NCBI GenBank assembly: GCA_021845945.1 | Contig: JAJZRD010000003.1 | Location: 1 to 52,836, forward strand | Source: Chloroflexota bacterium | GTDB taxonomy: Bacteria > Chloroflexota > UBA6077 | Direction: 5' to 3' | Length of the DNA stretch: 52,836 bases | Shown here: piece after piece, positions 7,835-17,551 of the stretch | How positions within the stretch are numbered: position 1 is the first letter of the stretch | How the letters are laid out: every line of letters begins with the position of its first letter | Notes under the pieces: generated by a model | The model's database searches: none | What the model was told of the DNA's origin: nothing | The model's input: only the letters and a program-made list of their open reading frames with translations | Translations under genes and position numbers: made by a program

Positions 7835-8473
7835 TTACACCCGGATCCCCATCGGCGTAAGCCCTATCTCCATGCGTCCCAGGAGCAGATCGGCCAGGAT
7901 TGCCAGCAATGCCGTGGGAATAGCTCCGGCCATCAGCATGGGCCCATCTACCATGGCGATACCTCGAAAAATGAGATCGCCCAAGCCGCCCGCACCGATG
8001 AGAGCAGCCAGCGTAGCGATGCTGATACTCATCACGGTGGCAGTGCGCACGCCGGCCATGACCACGGGCAGAGCCAACGGTAACTCCACAATGGTCAACA
8101 GCTGTCGGTCCCGCATGCCCATTCCCCGCGCGGCCTCGATGACCGATGGCTCGATCCCAACGATCCCCACATAGGTGTTGATGACGATAGGTAGCATGGC
8201 CCGCAGAACCAGGGCGGCCAGAGCCGGTTTGAAGCCGATACCCAGCAGGGGGATCAGGAGCCCCAGGATCGCCAGGCTGGGGATGGTCTGGCCCAGATTC
8301 GAGAACCCGATCACCAGGAAGCTGAGCCGCTGATAGCGGGTGATCAAGATGCCCAACGGCAGGGCGATGGCGATGGAGATTCCGACGGTGACCAGGGTCA
8401 AAATGATGTGCTGGCCGGTCAACTGCAGCACCACCATCGGTTCCCGCACGATGTAGCCGAAGAAGGCGTCCAT
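7835..8473 (-). CDS. Quaternary-amine ABC transporter permease (second)
   Basis: A 212-residue inner-membrane permease with about five to six transmembrane segments and the BPD-transport EAA motif (IEAARGMGMRDRQLLTIVEL, about residues 120-139), where it contacts the ATPase. The sequence SIATLAALIGAGGLGDLIFRG is typical of the OpuCB/OpuCD and YehW/YehY permeases. It starts 9 bases after the stop of the first permease, with a purine-rich GGGGGGA upstream. Pairing of two permeases that are similar but not identical is usual in OpuC-type systems. Confidence 0.92.
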   Translation of the reverse strand: MDAFFGYIVREPMVVLQLTGQHIILTLVTVGISIAIALPLGILITRYQRLSFLVIGFSNLGQTIPSLAILGLLIPLLGIGFKPALAALVLRAMLPIVINTYVGIVGIEPSVIEAARGMGMRDRQLLTIVELPLALPVVMAGVRTATVMSISIATLAALIGAGGLGDLIFRGIAMVDGPMLMAGAIPTALLAILADLLLGRMEIGLTPMGIRV

Positions 8474-8482
8474 CGTCCCCCC

Positions 8483-9109
8483 TTAGCGTCCGACTCCTTT
8501 AGGGCGCAAAGCACTCTCCATACGAGCCAACAGGTAATCGGCCAGGACGGCCAGCAGGGCCACGGGCGCAGCCCCGGCAATGATCTGCTCAGGGTATAGG
8601 CTGGCAATCCCGCGAAATATGAGCACTCCCAGCCCCCCTGCACCGATGTATGCGGCGATGGTGGCAACGCCGATATCCATGACCGTAATGGTCCGCACTC
8701 CAGCCATGACTATGGGTAGGGCCAGCGGCAGTTGCACCATCCTGAGGATCTGCCCATTGGTCATGCCCATCCCTCGGGCTGCCTCAACGATGGCCCGGTC
8801 GACTGTATTGATGCCGACTGCGGTGTTGCGAACGATGGAAAGCTGAGAATAGAGGATCAGAGCGAGAATCGTCGGTTTGACGCCCAAACCCAGGAAGGGG
8901 ATGAGGAACGCGAAGAGGGCGAGGCTTGGAATGGTGTAGAGCACGCCGGCTGTGCCCAGGACGAGCGGATAGAGCCACCGCAATCGGGTAACCAGGATGC
9001 CGAGGGGCACGCCCGCGACCACCGCCAGGATAACGGCCACAGCCGTAACCTGCAGGTGCTCCATCGTCAGAACCAGGACCTGGTCGGCGTGGGAAAGGAT
9101 GTAGCCCAT
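8483..9109 (-). CDS. Quaternary-amine ABC transporter permease (first)
   Basis: A 208-residue membrane protein homologous to the neighbouring permease. It carries IVEAARGMGMTNGQILRMVQ as the EAA loop and GVATIAAYIGAGGLGVLIFR near the C terminus. The ATG at 9109 follows AGAGGTAG. It lies 93 bases behind the ATPase gene and 9 bases before the second permease. Together the two form the membrane channel of the importer. Confidence 0.92.
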   Translation of the reverse strand: MGYILSHADQVLVLTMEHLQVTAVAVILAVVAGVPLGILVTRLRWLYPLVLGTAGVLYTIPSLALFAFLIPFLGLGVKPTILALILYSQLSIVRNTAVGINTVDRAIVEAARGMGMTNGQILRMVQLPLALPIVMAGVRTITVMDIGVATIAAYIGAGGLGVLIFRGIASLYPEQIIAGAAPVALLAVLADYLLARMESALRPKGVGR

Positions 9110-9202
9110 CTGCTACCTCTCTGTTCCCTCAACCGCCCCCCTCATTGGAGCGGCGTCAGCCCTGTAGTGACCGACTGAAGGGACGGCGTATCTGCAAGAG
9201 AG

Positions 9203-10210
9203 TCAGTCTCCTGGTGGGTTTGAAGGAAATGAGCGGTGGACTAGCTCTGAGAAGAGGGCGGTCAGGCTGCTGTGGGATACTACACCTGTGAGCCGCCCTG
9301 CCTCGTCCACCACGGGCAACTCTGTTGCCCGTTCTCCGGCGATGAGTGGCAGGGCATCCTTGAGCAGCATCGTCTCCGGCAGGTTGGGCACAGCCGCCAA
9401 CATCGCAGGCGTCCAATCCGAAGAGCCGCTGCAGGGCGCCGGAAGGGAAACGTCCTGCACCCGCAGGTAGTCGAGCTTGCGCCACATTCCATCCCTGCCG
9501 ACAAAGTCCGCCACAAAACCGTCGGCGGGCTGACGTAGCAGCAGCTCGGGGGCGGCCATCTGTAGCAGATGGCCGCCTTTCATTATGCCGATGCGATCGC
9601 CCAGCAGGAAGGCTTCGCTTATGTCGTGGGTAACGAAGAGGATGGTCTTCCTGATGGTTGCCTGGATCTTGCGCATCTCCTCCTGGAGTTGCCGGCGGAT
9701 CATGGGATCTACGGCGCCAAAGGGTTCATCCATGAGCACTATGGCCGGATCGCCGGCCAGGGCGCGCGCAACGCCCACACGTTGCTGCTGGCCACCGCTG
9801 AGCTCCCGCGGATAACGATCTCGGAAAGTGGCCGGCGGTAGCCCCACCAGATCCAGCAACTCCTCCACACGAGCTCGACGCCGACTCTCGGGCCACTCCT
9901 TCAGCCGCGGCACCAGGGCTACGTTCTCGGCGATAGTCATGTGGGGGAAGAGACCGATCTGCTGGATTACGTAGCCAATACCCCTGCGCAGCTGCACCGG
10001 ATCCATCCGGGCTATGTCCTGTCCATCAACGAGCACCCGGCCTCCGGTCGGATCCACAAGACGGTTGACCGTCTTGAGAGCCGTAGTCTTGCCACACCCG
10101 CTGGGGCCGATCAGCACCACCAGCTCTCCCTCGCCGACGGTGAAGCTCACCCCGTCCAGGGCCACGACACTTCCAGGGTAAACCTTGGTCACGTCCTGGA
10201 ACTCAATCAT
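9203..10210 (-). CDS. opuCA: Quaternary-amine ABC transporter ATPase (OpuCA/ProV type) with CBS region
   Basis: The 335-residue ATPase energises betaine uptake. Visible motifs are Walker A GPSGCGKTT (about residue 36), signature LSGGQQQRVGVARA, Walker B IVLMDEPFGAVD and the H-loop FVTHD. After the nucleotide-binding domain the C-terminal third (about 250-335, with VVDEAGRLTGVVS) is CBS-like; in related transporters CBS domains sense ionic strength or ligands. It seems to hold a single weak CBS unit instead of two. ATG at 10210 is preferred; a GTG at 10219 is in frame. It starts 17 bases after the iclR stop. Confidence 0.92.
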   Translation of the reverse strand: MIEFQDVTKVYPGSVVALDGVSFTVGEGELVVLIGPSGCGKTTALKTVNRLVDPTGGRVLVDGQDIARMDPVQLRRGIGYVIQQIGLFPHMTIAENVALVPRLKEWPESRRRARVEELLDLVGLPPATFRDRYPRELSGGQQQRVGVARALAGDPAIVLMDEPFGAVDPMIRRQLQEEMRKIQATIRKTILFVTHDISEAFLLGDRIGIMKGGHLLQMAAPELLLRQPADGFVADFVGRDGMWRKLDYLRVQDVSLPAPCSGSSDWTPAMLAAVPNLPETMLLKDALPLIAGERATELPVVDEAGRLTGVVSHSSLTALFSELVHRSFPSNPPGD

Positions 10211-10227
10211 CGAACCCACCCGCCCGT

Positions 10228-11007
10228 CTAAGGCTGTCTAGCGGCGTACCCAAGCTGCGAGGCGATTCGGTTCGCGGCCTCCTTGGCCAGGCCGGACAAC
10301 GCAGGGAATCTGTCTGGGGAAACCCGATAGGAGGGCCCGGATACGCTCACCGCGGCAACCACCCGTCCCTCGTAGTCCCTGACGGGGGCTGCCACCGCAT
10401 TCAGTCCCTCCTCCAACTCCTCATGCCCCACCGCAAAGCCCCCATCACGGATCTTCGTCAGTTCTTCGCGTAGCCGAATCGGATCGGTGATGGTGCTGGG
10501 AGTGAAGCTGGTAAGAGGTCCTGCCAGCACGCTGTCCACCTTGCCTTCGGGCATGTGGGCCAACAGCACCTTGCCGGTGGAGGTGCAGTGCAGAGGAGAA
10601 CGTCTGCCCACCCAGCCGATATTCTTGACCAGACGGGAACTGGGTATCTGCTCCACGTTGATGACCTGTTCGCCATCCAGTACCGCCAGGTTGATGGTCT
10701 CCTCGGTGGTCTCAGCCAGCCATCGGAGGGGAGCACGCGCCGCCCGGCGCACATCCGCATGACTGATGACCAAGCCAGCCAGCGGAATCAACCCGACGCC
10801 CAGGCAGAACTTGTCGGTCACCGGATTGCGCTCGACCAGCGCCGCATGCTCCAGAGTGGAGAGAAGGCGGGAAACCGTACTCTTGTGGAGACCCACCCGT
10901 CGGCTCAGCTCGTTCACCCCCAACTCTGGCTCTTGAATGGAGAACGCCTTCAGGATGGAAATGGCCTTCTGCACAGATTGCACGGAAGAGTCTGGAGCCT
11001 TATCCAT
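10228..11007 (-). CDS. IclR-family transcriptional regulator
   Basis: A 259-residue regulator. The N-terminal winged helix (about 10-70) has VQSVQKAISILKAFSI and the recognition helix GLHKSTVSRLLSTLE. The C-terminal IclR effector domain (about 85-250) has LAVLDGEQVINVEQI and VAAPVRDYEGRVVAAVSVSG. Such proteins bind small-molecule effectors and commonly control neighbouring catabolic operons. It is the first gene of the transporter/methyltransferase operon, and an inverted repeat lies over its own promoter, so autoregulated control of the whole operon is likely. ATG at 11007 with GAGGAAGG upstream. Confidence 0.93.
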   Translation of the reverse strand: MDKAPDSSVQSVQKAISILKAFSIQEPELGVNELSRRVGLHKSTVSRLLSTLEHAALVERNPVTDKFCLGVGLIPLAGLVISHADVRRAARAPLRWLAETTEETINLAVLDGEQVINVEQIPSSRLVKNIGWVGRRSPLHCTSTGKVLLAHMPEGKVDSVLAGPLTSFTPSTITDPIRLREELTKIRDGGFAVGHEELEEGLNAVAAPVRDYEGRVVAAVSVSGPSYRVSPDRFPALSGLAKEAANRIASQLGYAARQP

Positions 11008-11057
11008 GTGCAGCCTTCCTCGTGTTGATGGCTAGCCCGTGCGTCCAGCTGCATTAG

Positions 11058-11084
11058 TGTTGCATATCGTGCAACATAGTTGCA
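11058..11084. promoter_or_regulatory. Candidate IclR-type operator
   Basis: TGTTGCA and TGCAACA (11058-11064 and 11070-11076) form a 7-bp inverted repeat with a 5-base spacer, and a third GTTGCA half-site follows at 11079-11084. The cluster lies immediately downstream of, and touches, the -10 box of the minus-strand promoter. Binding there would block initiation. Assignment to the adjacent IclR protein is by position and symmetry. Confidence 0.6.
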
Positions 11085-11113
11085 GTTTAGCACGGTTGCC
11101 TTTTTGTTGTCAA
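11084..11113 (-). promoter_or_regulatory. Promoter of the iclR-transporter-methyltransferase operon
   Basis: On the minus strand a perfect TTGACA (11108-11113) is followed after 18 bases by TAAACT (11084-11089, 4 of 6). The predicted start of transcription falls within the operator repeat. It is the only convincing promoter upstream of the nine same-strand genes. Confidence 0.65.
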
Positions 11114-11163
11114 TCCCTTTTGGCGGACATCTTCCCTGAGCAGTGACACGTGACAGGACGATC

Positions 11164-11192
11164 TTGACAATTGTTGAACCCCATGCTACAAG
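11164..11192 (+). promoter_or_regulatory. Candidate promoter of the amidase gene
   Basis: TTGACA (11164-11169) is followed after 17 bases by TACAAG (11187-11192, 4 of 6). It points away from the iclR promoter; the two -35 boxes are about 50 bases apart. The message would have a leader of about 100 bases. Apart from these promoters and the operator, the 291-base divergent region holds no gene that I can see. Confidence 0.5.
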
Positions 11193-11298
11193 CCGATTAT
11201 GTGCAGGGCTGTCGTAATTGCCCCGGGTCTCGGAGATAGTCTCGAATCCTCTCCACCCACGATCCCTGTTGCCGTAGTTCGAGAGGAGGCCAGCGGAG

Positions 11299-12165
11299 AT
11301 GGCAGTTCGGGTAGCGTTGGGTCAGACAGACTGCGTACTGGGTGACGTCGAGGCCAACACGCGAAGCGCGATTCGGCTGGCAGAACAGGCCATCAGGGCT
11401 GGAGCTCAGTTGATACTCTTCCCGGAGATGAGTCTCACGGGATACTTCCTCGGGGACGGGATCTTCGACCTGGCTCTGCGGCTGGATGACCCCCGCTTAA
11501 GACCGCTGTTGGATGCCAGCCACGACATCTCGATGGTGATAGGCATGCCCCTCGAGGAACCTGGGCCGCGGTTCTACAACGCTGCCTCGTATCTGGAGGC
11601 CGGGGAATTCAAGCATATCCATCGGAAGATCTATCTCCCCACCTTTGGCGCCTTCGACGATGCGCGTTTCTTCGCACAAGGCGACAGGATGGCCGCCTTT
11701 GACACCCGGTTCGGTCGCATGGCTATGTTGATCTGCGAGGATCTCTGGCATCCGGCACTGGCTTATCTGGCCGCCCAGGATGGTGCCGACTATCTGTTAG
11801 GAGTGATCGCCAGCCCGACCAGCGGAGTAGACAAGGGTTTTGACCCTAGACTCGGCTACCAAGCACTTCACCGTGCCTATGCTTCCACCTTGACATGCTT
11901 CGTCCTCGCCTGCAACCGAGTTGGCCAGGAAGGCGGATTACGATTCTGGGGTGGATCGGAGGTCGTGGGGCCGGACGGTACTTGCCTGGCACAGGCCGAG
12001 GGCTCGCAGGAGCAGCTAGTGCTGGCCGATCTGGAACCCGAGACTCTGCGTCGCCAGCGGATCAAGCTGCCATTGCTGCGGGAGGAGCGGCCAGAACTGG
12101 TCCTGCGAGAACTCCAGCGCATCGTGGGCCAACGTCACCCCCCAGAACTATCAAGGTCTCTCTGA
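11299..12165 (+). CDS. Carbon-nitrogen hydrolase (nitrilase superfamily), NAD-synthase amidase-like
   Basis: A 288-residue amidase of the nitrilase superfamily. The catalytic triad is visible: Glu43 in LFPEMSLTGY, Lys110 in HRKIYLPTFG and Cys146 in LICEDLWHP. The sequence is close to the glutaminase half of NAD+ synthetases and to stand-alone amidases annotated that way; the synthetase half is absent. It may release ammonia from an amide. It diverges from the betaine operon, so a role with nitrogenous substrates taken up there is possible but not shown. ATG at 11299 with GAGAGGAGG upstream. Confidence 0.88.
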   Translation: MAVRVALGQTDCVLGDVEANTRSAIRLAEQAIRAGAQLILFPEMSLTGYFLGDGIFDLALRLDDPRLRPLLDASHDISMVIGMPLEEPGPRFYNAASYLEAGEFKHIHRKIYLPTFGAFDDARFFAQGDRMAAFDTRFGRMAMLICEDLWHPALAYLAAQDGADYLLGVIASPTSGVDKGFDPRLGYQALHRAYASTLTCFVLACNRVGQEGGLRFWGGSEVVGPDGTCLAQAEGSQEQLVLADLEPETLRRQRIKLPLLREERPELVLRELQRIVGQRHPPELSRSL

Positions 12166-12172
12166 TACTCAC

Positions 12173-14164
12173 CTAGAGGCCGTCGGGCGGAGGCGCCTCT
12201 GGTTTGCGAGTCGAGCGGGTGCGGCGGACCGTGGCAGGCTTGGCCGGCTCGGCCGTCTTCGCCTCCGGTTTGAAGAACAGTATTCCCAGGGGCGGCAGGG
12301 TCAGATTGAGGGAGTGGGTCCGGCCGTGGTAGGGGATCGGTGCGGCCTCCACCCCTCCCATGTTCCCCTGGCCGCTTCCGCCGTACTCCCCGGCGTCGCT
12401 GTTCAGGATCTCCCTCCAGATGCCTCCCGCGGGGGCACCCACCCGATAGTTGTGCCTGGGCACCGGCGTGAAGTTGCAGGCGATCAGGAGGGTGTCCTCG
12501 GGAGCGGAACCCTTGCGCAGGTAGCAGAGGACGCTGTTCTCGGCGTCGCCGCCGCTGATCCACTCGAAGCCGGCCTGGTCGAAGTCCAGCTGGTGCAGGG
12601 CCGGCTCACCGCGCAAGAGGCGGTTGAGGTCCTCCACCCAGCGGGCCACTTCGGCGTGGGGGGCGTACTGCAGGAGGTGCCAGTCCAGGCTCGCATCGTG
12701 GTTCCACTCCGCCCGCTGGCCGAACTCGCCGCCCATAAAGAGCAGCTTCTTGCCGGGCTGCGACCACATGTAGCCCAGCAGCAATCGCAGGTTGGCGAAC
12801 TTACGCCAATCGTCCCCCGGCATCTTGCTCAGGAGCGAGCCCTTGCCGTGGACCACCTCGTCGTGGGAGAGGGGGAGGACGAAGTTCTCCGTGAAGGCGT
12901 AGACCATCCGGAAGGTGAGCTCGTTGTGGTGGTGTTTCCGGTGGATGGGGTCCAGCGACGCGTACTGGAGGGTGTCGTGCATCCACCCCATGTCCCACTT
13001 CATGCCGAAGCCCAATCCCCCCTCATAGGTCGGCCGCGAGACCTTGGGCCAGGCGGTGGACTCCTCGGCTATGGTCTGGACGTCCGGGTGCTCCTTGTAC
13101 ACCTCCAGGTTGAAGCGGCGCAGGAAGTCTATAGCCTCAAGGTTCTCGCGGCCGCCGAACTGGTTGGGGATCCATTCCCCCTCCTTGCGGGAGTAGTCCA
13201 GGTAGAGCATGGAGGCCACTGCGTCCACCCGCAGGCCGTCGGCGTGGTAGCTGTCCAGCCAGAAGAGGGCGCTGCTCAGCAGGAAGCTCTGGACCTCCTT
13301 CCGGCCGTAGTTGAAGATGAAGCTGTTCCAGTCGGGGTGGAACCCCTTGCGGGGGTCGGCGTGCTCGTACAGGTGGGTGCCGTCGAAGTAGCCCAGGCCG
13401 AACTCGTCGGTGGGAAAGTGGGAGGGCACCCAGTCCAGGATCACCCCTATCCTCTGCTGGTGCAGGTAGTCGATCAGGTACATGAAGTCCTGGGGGGTGC
13501 CGTACCGGCTGGTGGGGGCGAAGTAGCCGGTGGTCTGGTAGCCCCAGGAGCCATAGAAGGGGTGCTCCATGATCGGCAGGAACTCCACGTGGGTGAAGCC
13601 CATCCTCTTCACATGCTCGGCCAGCCTGGGGGCGAGCTCCCGATAGCTGAGCGAACGATTGCCCTCCTCCGGCACTCGCATCCAGGAGCCAAGGTGCACC
13701 TCGTAGGTGGCCATGGGGGCGTCCATGGCGTTCCGGCTGGCCCGCTTCGCCATCCATTCCTCGTCTCCCCACCGGTAGTCCAGATCCCAGACTATGGAAG
13801 CCGTGCCCGGGGGAAGCTGCGCGTGGAAGGCGAAGGGGTCCGCTTTGTCCACCCGGTAGCCGCTCTGTCGGGAGACCAGGTGGTATTTGTAGAGATCGCC
13901 TCGCCCTACGGCCGGGACAAAGCCCTCCCAGATCCCGGATGCCCCTCGCGGCCGGAGGGGCGTGCCGTACTTATCCCAACCGTTGAAGTCCCCCATCACG
14001 TACAGCTCCTCGGCGTTTGGCGCCCAAACCGCGAAGTAGGTCCCCTGGGCGCCCCCGATGGTGATGGGGTGGGATCCCAGCTTATCGTAGAGGCGGTAGT
14101 GGCTTCCCTCGTTGAAGAGATAGAGGTCGTCCTCGGTCAACAGGGTCACGTCGTGGCTGATCAA
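12173..14164 (-). CDS. glgB: 1,4-alpha-glucan branching enzyme GlgB
   Basis: A 663-residue GH13 enzyme that makes alpha-1,6 branches in glycogen-like glucan. An N-terminal CBM48 (about 40-120, with [20 protein letters not shown]) precedes the barrel. Catalytic residues are Asp314 ([12 protein letters not shown]), Glu367 (AEESTAWP) and Asp435 ([11 protein letters not shown]). The last about 30 residues form a Pro/Ala/Lys/Arg-rich tail. The start is TTG at 14164, which overlaps the upstream TGA stop as TTGA and has GGAGG seven bases before it, so translation is probably coupled to the treS-maltokinase gene. It is the last gene of the glgE operon and converges on the amidase gene with 7 bases between them. 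Confidence 0.95.
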   Translation of the reverse strand: MISHDVTLLTEDDLYLFNEGSHYRLYDKLGSHPITIGGAQGTYFAVWAPNAEELYVMGDFNGWDKYGTPLRPRGASGIWEGFVPAVGRGDLYKYHLVSRQSGYRVDKADPFAFHAQLPPGTASIVWDLDYRWGDEEWMAKRASRNAMDAPMATYEVHLGSWMRVPEEGNRSLSYRELAPRLAEHVKRMGFTHVEFLPIMEHPFYGSWGYQTTGYFAPTSRYGTPQDFMYLIDYLHQQRIGVILDWVPSHFPTDEFGLGYFDGTHLYEHADPRKGFHPDWNSFIFNYGRKEVQSFLLSSALFWLDSYHADGLRVDAVASMLYLDYSRKEGEWIPNQFGGRENLEAIDFLRRFNLEVYKEHPDVQTIAEESTAWPKVSRPTYEGGLGFGMKWDMGWMHDTLQYASLDPIHRKHHHNELTFRMVYAFTENFVLPLSHDEVVHGKGSLLSKMPGDDWRKFANLRLLLGYMWSQPGKKLLFMGGEFGQRAEWNHDASLDWHLLQYAPHAEVARWVEDLNRLLRGEPALHQLDFDQAGFEWISGGDAENSVLCYLRKGSAPEDTLLIACNFTPVPRHNYRVGAPAGGIWREILNSDAGEYGGSGQGNMGGVEAAPIPYHGRTHSLNLTLPPLGILFFKPEAKTAEPAKPATVRRTRSTRKPEAPPPDGL

Positions 14165-17100
14165 GCGGCGGCCTCCATCAGATGTGCGAGCCCGTGCATG
14201 GGGATTGGCACCCAGCTCGGGCGGTGGCTCAGCTCGTAGCCCAACTCGTAGATCGCCTTCTCGAGTAGAAAGGCGTCCAGCAACAGCTGAAGGTCATCCC
14301 CGTTCCGAGGCAGCAGGTGAGAGCCTCCAACCACGTTGAGATAGGACTTCAGGAAGGTGGCGCCGACCCAGCGATACCAGTAGCGGGCCCAGAGCTCCAC
14401 GGAGGCTCGATCTTCAGTGCGAACGACGGCGGCCTCCACCTGGCCCAGTATAGGCGCATGGGATGCGTAGCGGAAGGAGCTCAGCATGCCGGCCACATCC
14501 TGGAGGGGTGAGCGCTTGATCCGCCGCTGGCTCAAGGGCCGAGCCGGCTCCCCCTCGAAATCGATGATGACGAAGTCGCTGCCGGTGTACAGGACCTGCC
14601 CCAGGTGGTAATCGCCGTGGGTGCGGATGCGCAGGGCGTCGATCTTACGCCCCAGCACCGGCCGGAATCGCTTGAGGGCCTCTCCCTCCAGGGAGAGGAG
14701 GTGCAAAGCCTCCTCCTCCAAGTTCTCCGGCAACTGCTTCGCCGCCCTGCTCAGTCTGAGGAAGACCTCCCGGGTGAGAACCCGCATGGACTGGTAGAGG
14801 GAGCGTTGGTACCAACTGGTGAAGGGCTCGGGGGCGAAGTCGGGGTTCCGCGGATCGGAGGCCAGTGCCAGGTGCATCTCCGCCGTGCGCTGTCCCAACA
14901 GCCGCGTCGATTCCAGGTAGGTGCCGATCATCTCGGCGGCCGCGGAGCTCGGCTCCTGGGAGGCGAGATCGAGGAGGCCGTCCGCCTTCGGCCGGGACGA
15001 GACGACGCGCACGACCTCTTCGGGGACACCCTGGGATGCCAGGGCCTGCTCGAAGTAGCGGCTCAGGTTATCCAGGGTGTAGCTCCAGGCATTTCCCTCG
15101 TTGTGCACGAAGCCCTCGAGTACGCCCACCGTGGTGGGCTCGCGTCGATCCTTCTGATAGAGAAGCGAGCCCACTACCGGGGGGGCGTGGGTGAACCCCC
15201 GGTTCCCGAGGAACCTGCCGATCTCCAGCTCGGGGTTGATCCCGGCCTCCAGCTTCCGGAAGAACTTCAGGATGAACCGATCCCCATAGACCACCGAGCT
15301 GTTGCTCTGCTCTGCCCTCAGGATCGATGGCTCTAGCGGCTCGCCTCGGGCACCTCGCAGCCGCCTGAAGTGCCGCTCGGGCAGGGCTACCAGGGTGCCC
15401 TCGGTCCCCTTCATCCGGCGCCGGCTGCCGATGGCGTTCAACAGTCCCAGGCAGAAGTCCGGCTCCACCAGGGCGTCGTAGAGCGCCCCTTCCTCGCCCG
15501 TAGACTTGAGGCGGAGGCGGGCAACGACCGATTGGGGCGACTCCTGGAGCAGTTGGTCCGCCCGTGCTCCGGTCGCAAAGGCGATGGGAAGCAGGTAGCT
15601 CTCCACGTCTCCCTCGGCGTAGTCGACCTGCACCAGCGTGACGTAGGCCACGTTGCCGCCATAGGGCACAGGTATGGCATCGAGGATTTGGGTTGACTTG
15701 ACGTGGCGTGCCTTGCCGCCGAACCAACGCCGCGACTGCAGGTAGGCCGGCAGGATGCCGGCGAGGATGCTTCTCTCTCTTTCCTGGAACAGGGCCTCCC
15801 ACGGGCCGCCGATCACCAGGGTGGAGATGGGTGCCTTTGACTCGACGCCACCCGGTGCACCAGCCGCGACCTCCTGGGGCTCCAGGGCGAACCAGTAGAA
15901 GCTGTGGGGGCCCAGGGTGAGGAAGTAGGGCGACTCCCCGATGGGTGGGAAGGCCACACCCCCGAACATCTCCGTGGGTACCAATCCACGGCAGTTGGAG
16001 AGGTCCAGTTCGGCGTACTGGGCGAACCGGGAGAGGTTGGCCACCACCAGGACCTTCTCGTCCTCATAAGCTCTGAGGAAGGCGAACACCTTCCGGTTCT
16101 CCGGGTGGAGGAGCTCGAAGCTTCCCCGTGAGAAGGCCCTGTACCGCTTCCGCAGAGCGATCAACCTCTTCATCCACCATAGCAGGGAGTAGGGGTTGCT
16201 CTGCTGGGCCTGCACCTGCACCGTCTCGTGGTGGTACTCGGGGCCCACGATGACCGGCAGGTAGAGCCGCTGCGGGTTGGACAGGGAGAAGCCGGCGTTG
16301 CGATCGCTGCTCCACTGCATCGGCGTGCGCACGCCGTCGCGGTCGCCCAGGAAGATGTTGTCCCCCATCCCGATCTCGTCCCCGTAGTAGATCATCGGGG
16401 TCCCGGGCAGGGAGAAGAGCAGACCCTTCATCAACTCGATGCGCCTCCGGTTGTTCCCCAGCAGCGGAGCCAGCCGCCGGCGGATCCCCAGGTTGATCCT
16501 GGCCTCGGGGTCCTGGGCGTACACCCGGTACATGTAGTCCCTCTCCTCGTCGGTCACCATCTCCAGGGTCAGCTCGTCGTGGTTGCGGAGGAAGAGTGCC
16601 CACTGGCAGTTGTCCGGGATCGGGGGGGTCTGGGCCAGGATGTCTACGATGGGGAAGCGATCCTCCATCCGGATGGCCATGAACAGGCGGGGCATCAGGG
16701 GAAAGTGAAAGGCCATTTGGCACTCGTCGCCGTTCCCGAAATAGGTGACGGCCTCCTCCGGCCACTGGTTGGCTTCGGCCAGCAGCATCCGGTTCAGGAA
16801 ATGCTCGTCCACGTGCTGTCTCAAGGCCTTCAGGAAGGCGTGGGTCTCGGGCAGGTTTTCGCAGTTGGTCCCCTCCCGCTCGTAAAGGTAGGGGATGGCA
16901 TCCAGTCGGAGCCCGTCGACGCCCATCCGGAGCCAGAAGTCCATCACCCGGAAGATGGCTTTCCGAACCTGGGGGTTATCGTAGTTGAGGTCCGGCTGGT
17001 GGGAGTAAAAGCGGTGCCAGTAGTAGGCCTGGGCGGCGGGGTCCCAGCTCCAGTTGGAGGGCTCGAAGTCCTTGAAGATGATGCGGGCCTCTGGGTACTC

Positions 17101-17535
17101 GTCGGTGGTGTCGCTCCAGACGTAGTAGTCGCGAGCGGTGGTACCGGGGCGCGCCCGCCTGGCCCGCTGGAACCAGGGGTGCTGGTCCGAGGTGTGGTTG
17201 CACACCAGCTCGGTGATCACCCGCAGCCCCCGGCGATGGGCCTCCCGCACGAAGTGTCGCACGTCCCGCAAGGTGCCGTAGGAAGGATTCACTCCAGTAT
17301 AGTCGGCGATGTCGTAGCCGTCGTCCCGCAGGGGAGAGGGATAGAACGGGAGGAGCCAGATGGCGGTCACCCCAAGGTCCTGGAGGTAGTCCAGCTTCTG
17401 GGTCAGCCCCAGGAAATCCCCTACGCCGTCGGCGTCGCTGTCGTAGAAGCCACGGACGGTCAGCTCGTAGATGACGGCGTCTTTGTACCAGAGGGGGTTC
17501 TCCTCCAGATGGAGGTCGTCTTCCGGATGAGACAT
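14161..17535 (-). CDS. treS: Trehalose synthase-maltokinase fusion protein
   Basis: A 1124-residue bifunctional protein. Residues about 15-560 are trehalose synthase (GH13), which interconverts trehalose and maltose: Asp212 (GLRLDAIPY), Glu254 (LLAEANQWP) and Asp320 ([12 protein letters not shown]) are the catalytic acids. Residues about 590-1124 are maltokinase (Pep2/Mak), which makes maltose 1-phosphate from [13 protein letters not shown] with Asp975 and the metal-binding VIIDFEGEP are present. Fusion of the two is known in GlgE-pathway bacteria and passes maltose directly to the kinase. It lies 16 bases behind glgE, whose substrate it makes. ATG at 17535. Confidence 0.96.
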   Translation of the reverse strand: MSHPEDDLHLEENPLWYKDAVIYELTVRGFYDSDADGVGDFLGLTQKLDYLQDLGVTAIWLLPFYPSPLRDDGYDIADYTGVNPSYGTLRDVRHFVREAHRRGLRVITELVCNHTSDQHPWFQRARRARPGTTARDYYVWSDTTDEYPEARIIFKDFEPSNWSWDPAAQAYYWHRFYSHQPDLNYDNPQVRKAIFRVMDFWLRMGVDGLRLDAIPYLYEREGTNCENLPETHAFLKALRQHVDEHFLNRMLLAEANQWPEEAVTYFGNGDECQMAFHFPLMPRLFMAIRMEDRFPIVDILAQTPPIPDNCQWALFLRNHDELTLEMVTDEERDYMYRVYAQDPEARINLGIRRRLAPLLGNNRRRIELMKGLLFSLPGTPMIYYGDEIGMGDNIFLGDRDGVRTPMQWSSDRNAGFSLSNPQRLYLPVIVGPEYHHETVQVQAQQSNPYSLLWWMKRLIALRKRYRAFSRGSFELLHPENRKVFAFLRAYEDEKVLVVANLSRFAQYAELDLSNCRGLVPTEMFGGVAFPPIGESPYFLTLGPHSFYWFALEPQEVAAGAPGGVESKAPISTLVIGGPWEALFQERERSILAGILPAYLQSRRWFGGKARHVKSTQILDAIPVPYGGNVAYVTLVQVDYAEGDVESYLLPIAFATGARADQLLQESPQSVVARLRLKSTGEEGALYDALVEPDFCLGLLNAIGSRRRMKGTEGTLVALPERHFRRLRGARGEPLEPSILRAEQSNSSVVYGDRFILKFFRKLEAGINPELEIGRFLGNRGFTHAPPVVGSLLYQKDRREPTTVGVLEGFVHNEGNAWSYTLDNLSRYFEQALASQGVPEEVVRVVSSRPKADGLLDLASQEPSSAAAEMIGTYLESTRLLGQRTAEMHLALASDPRNPDFAPEPFTSWYQRSLYQSMRVLTREVFLRLSRAAKQLPENLEEEALHLLSLEGEALKRFRPVLGRKIDALRIRTHGDYHLGQVLYTGSDFVIIDFEGEPARPLSQRRIKRSPLQDVAGMLSSFRYASHAPILGQVEAAVVRTEDRASVELWARYWYRWVGATFLKSYLNVVGGSHLLPRNGDDLQLLLDAFLLEKAIYELGYELSHRPSWVPIPMHGLAHLMEAAA

Positions 17536-17551
17536 CAGCCACTAACCTCGG

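Noticed and set aside
12314..14239. Long open frame antisense to glgB
   Set aside because: It is the mirror of a GC-rich coding sequence; the translation is rich in Val, Gly, His and Gln with no domain, while the other strand encodes an intact GlgB.
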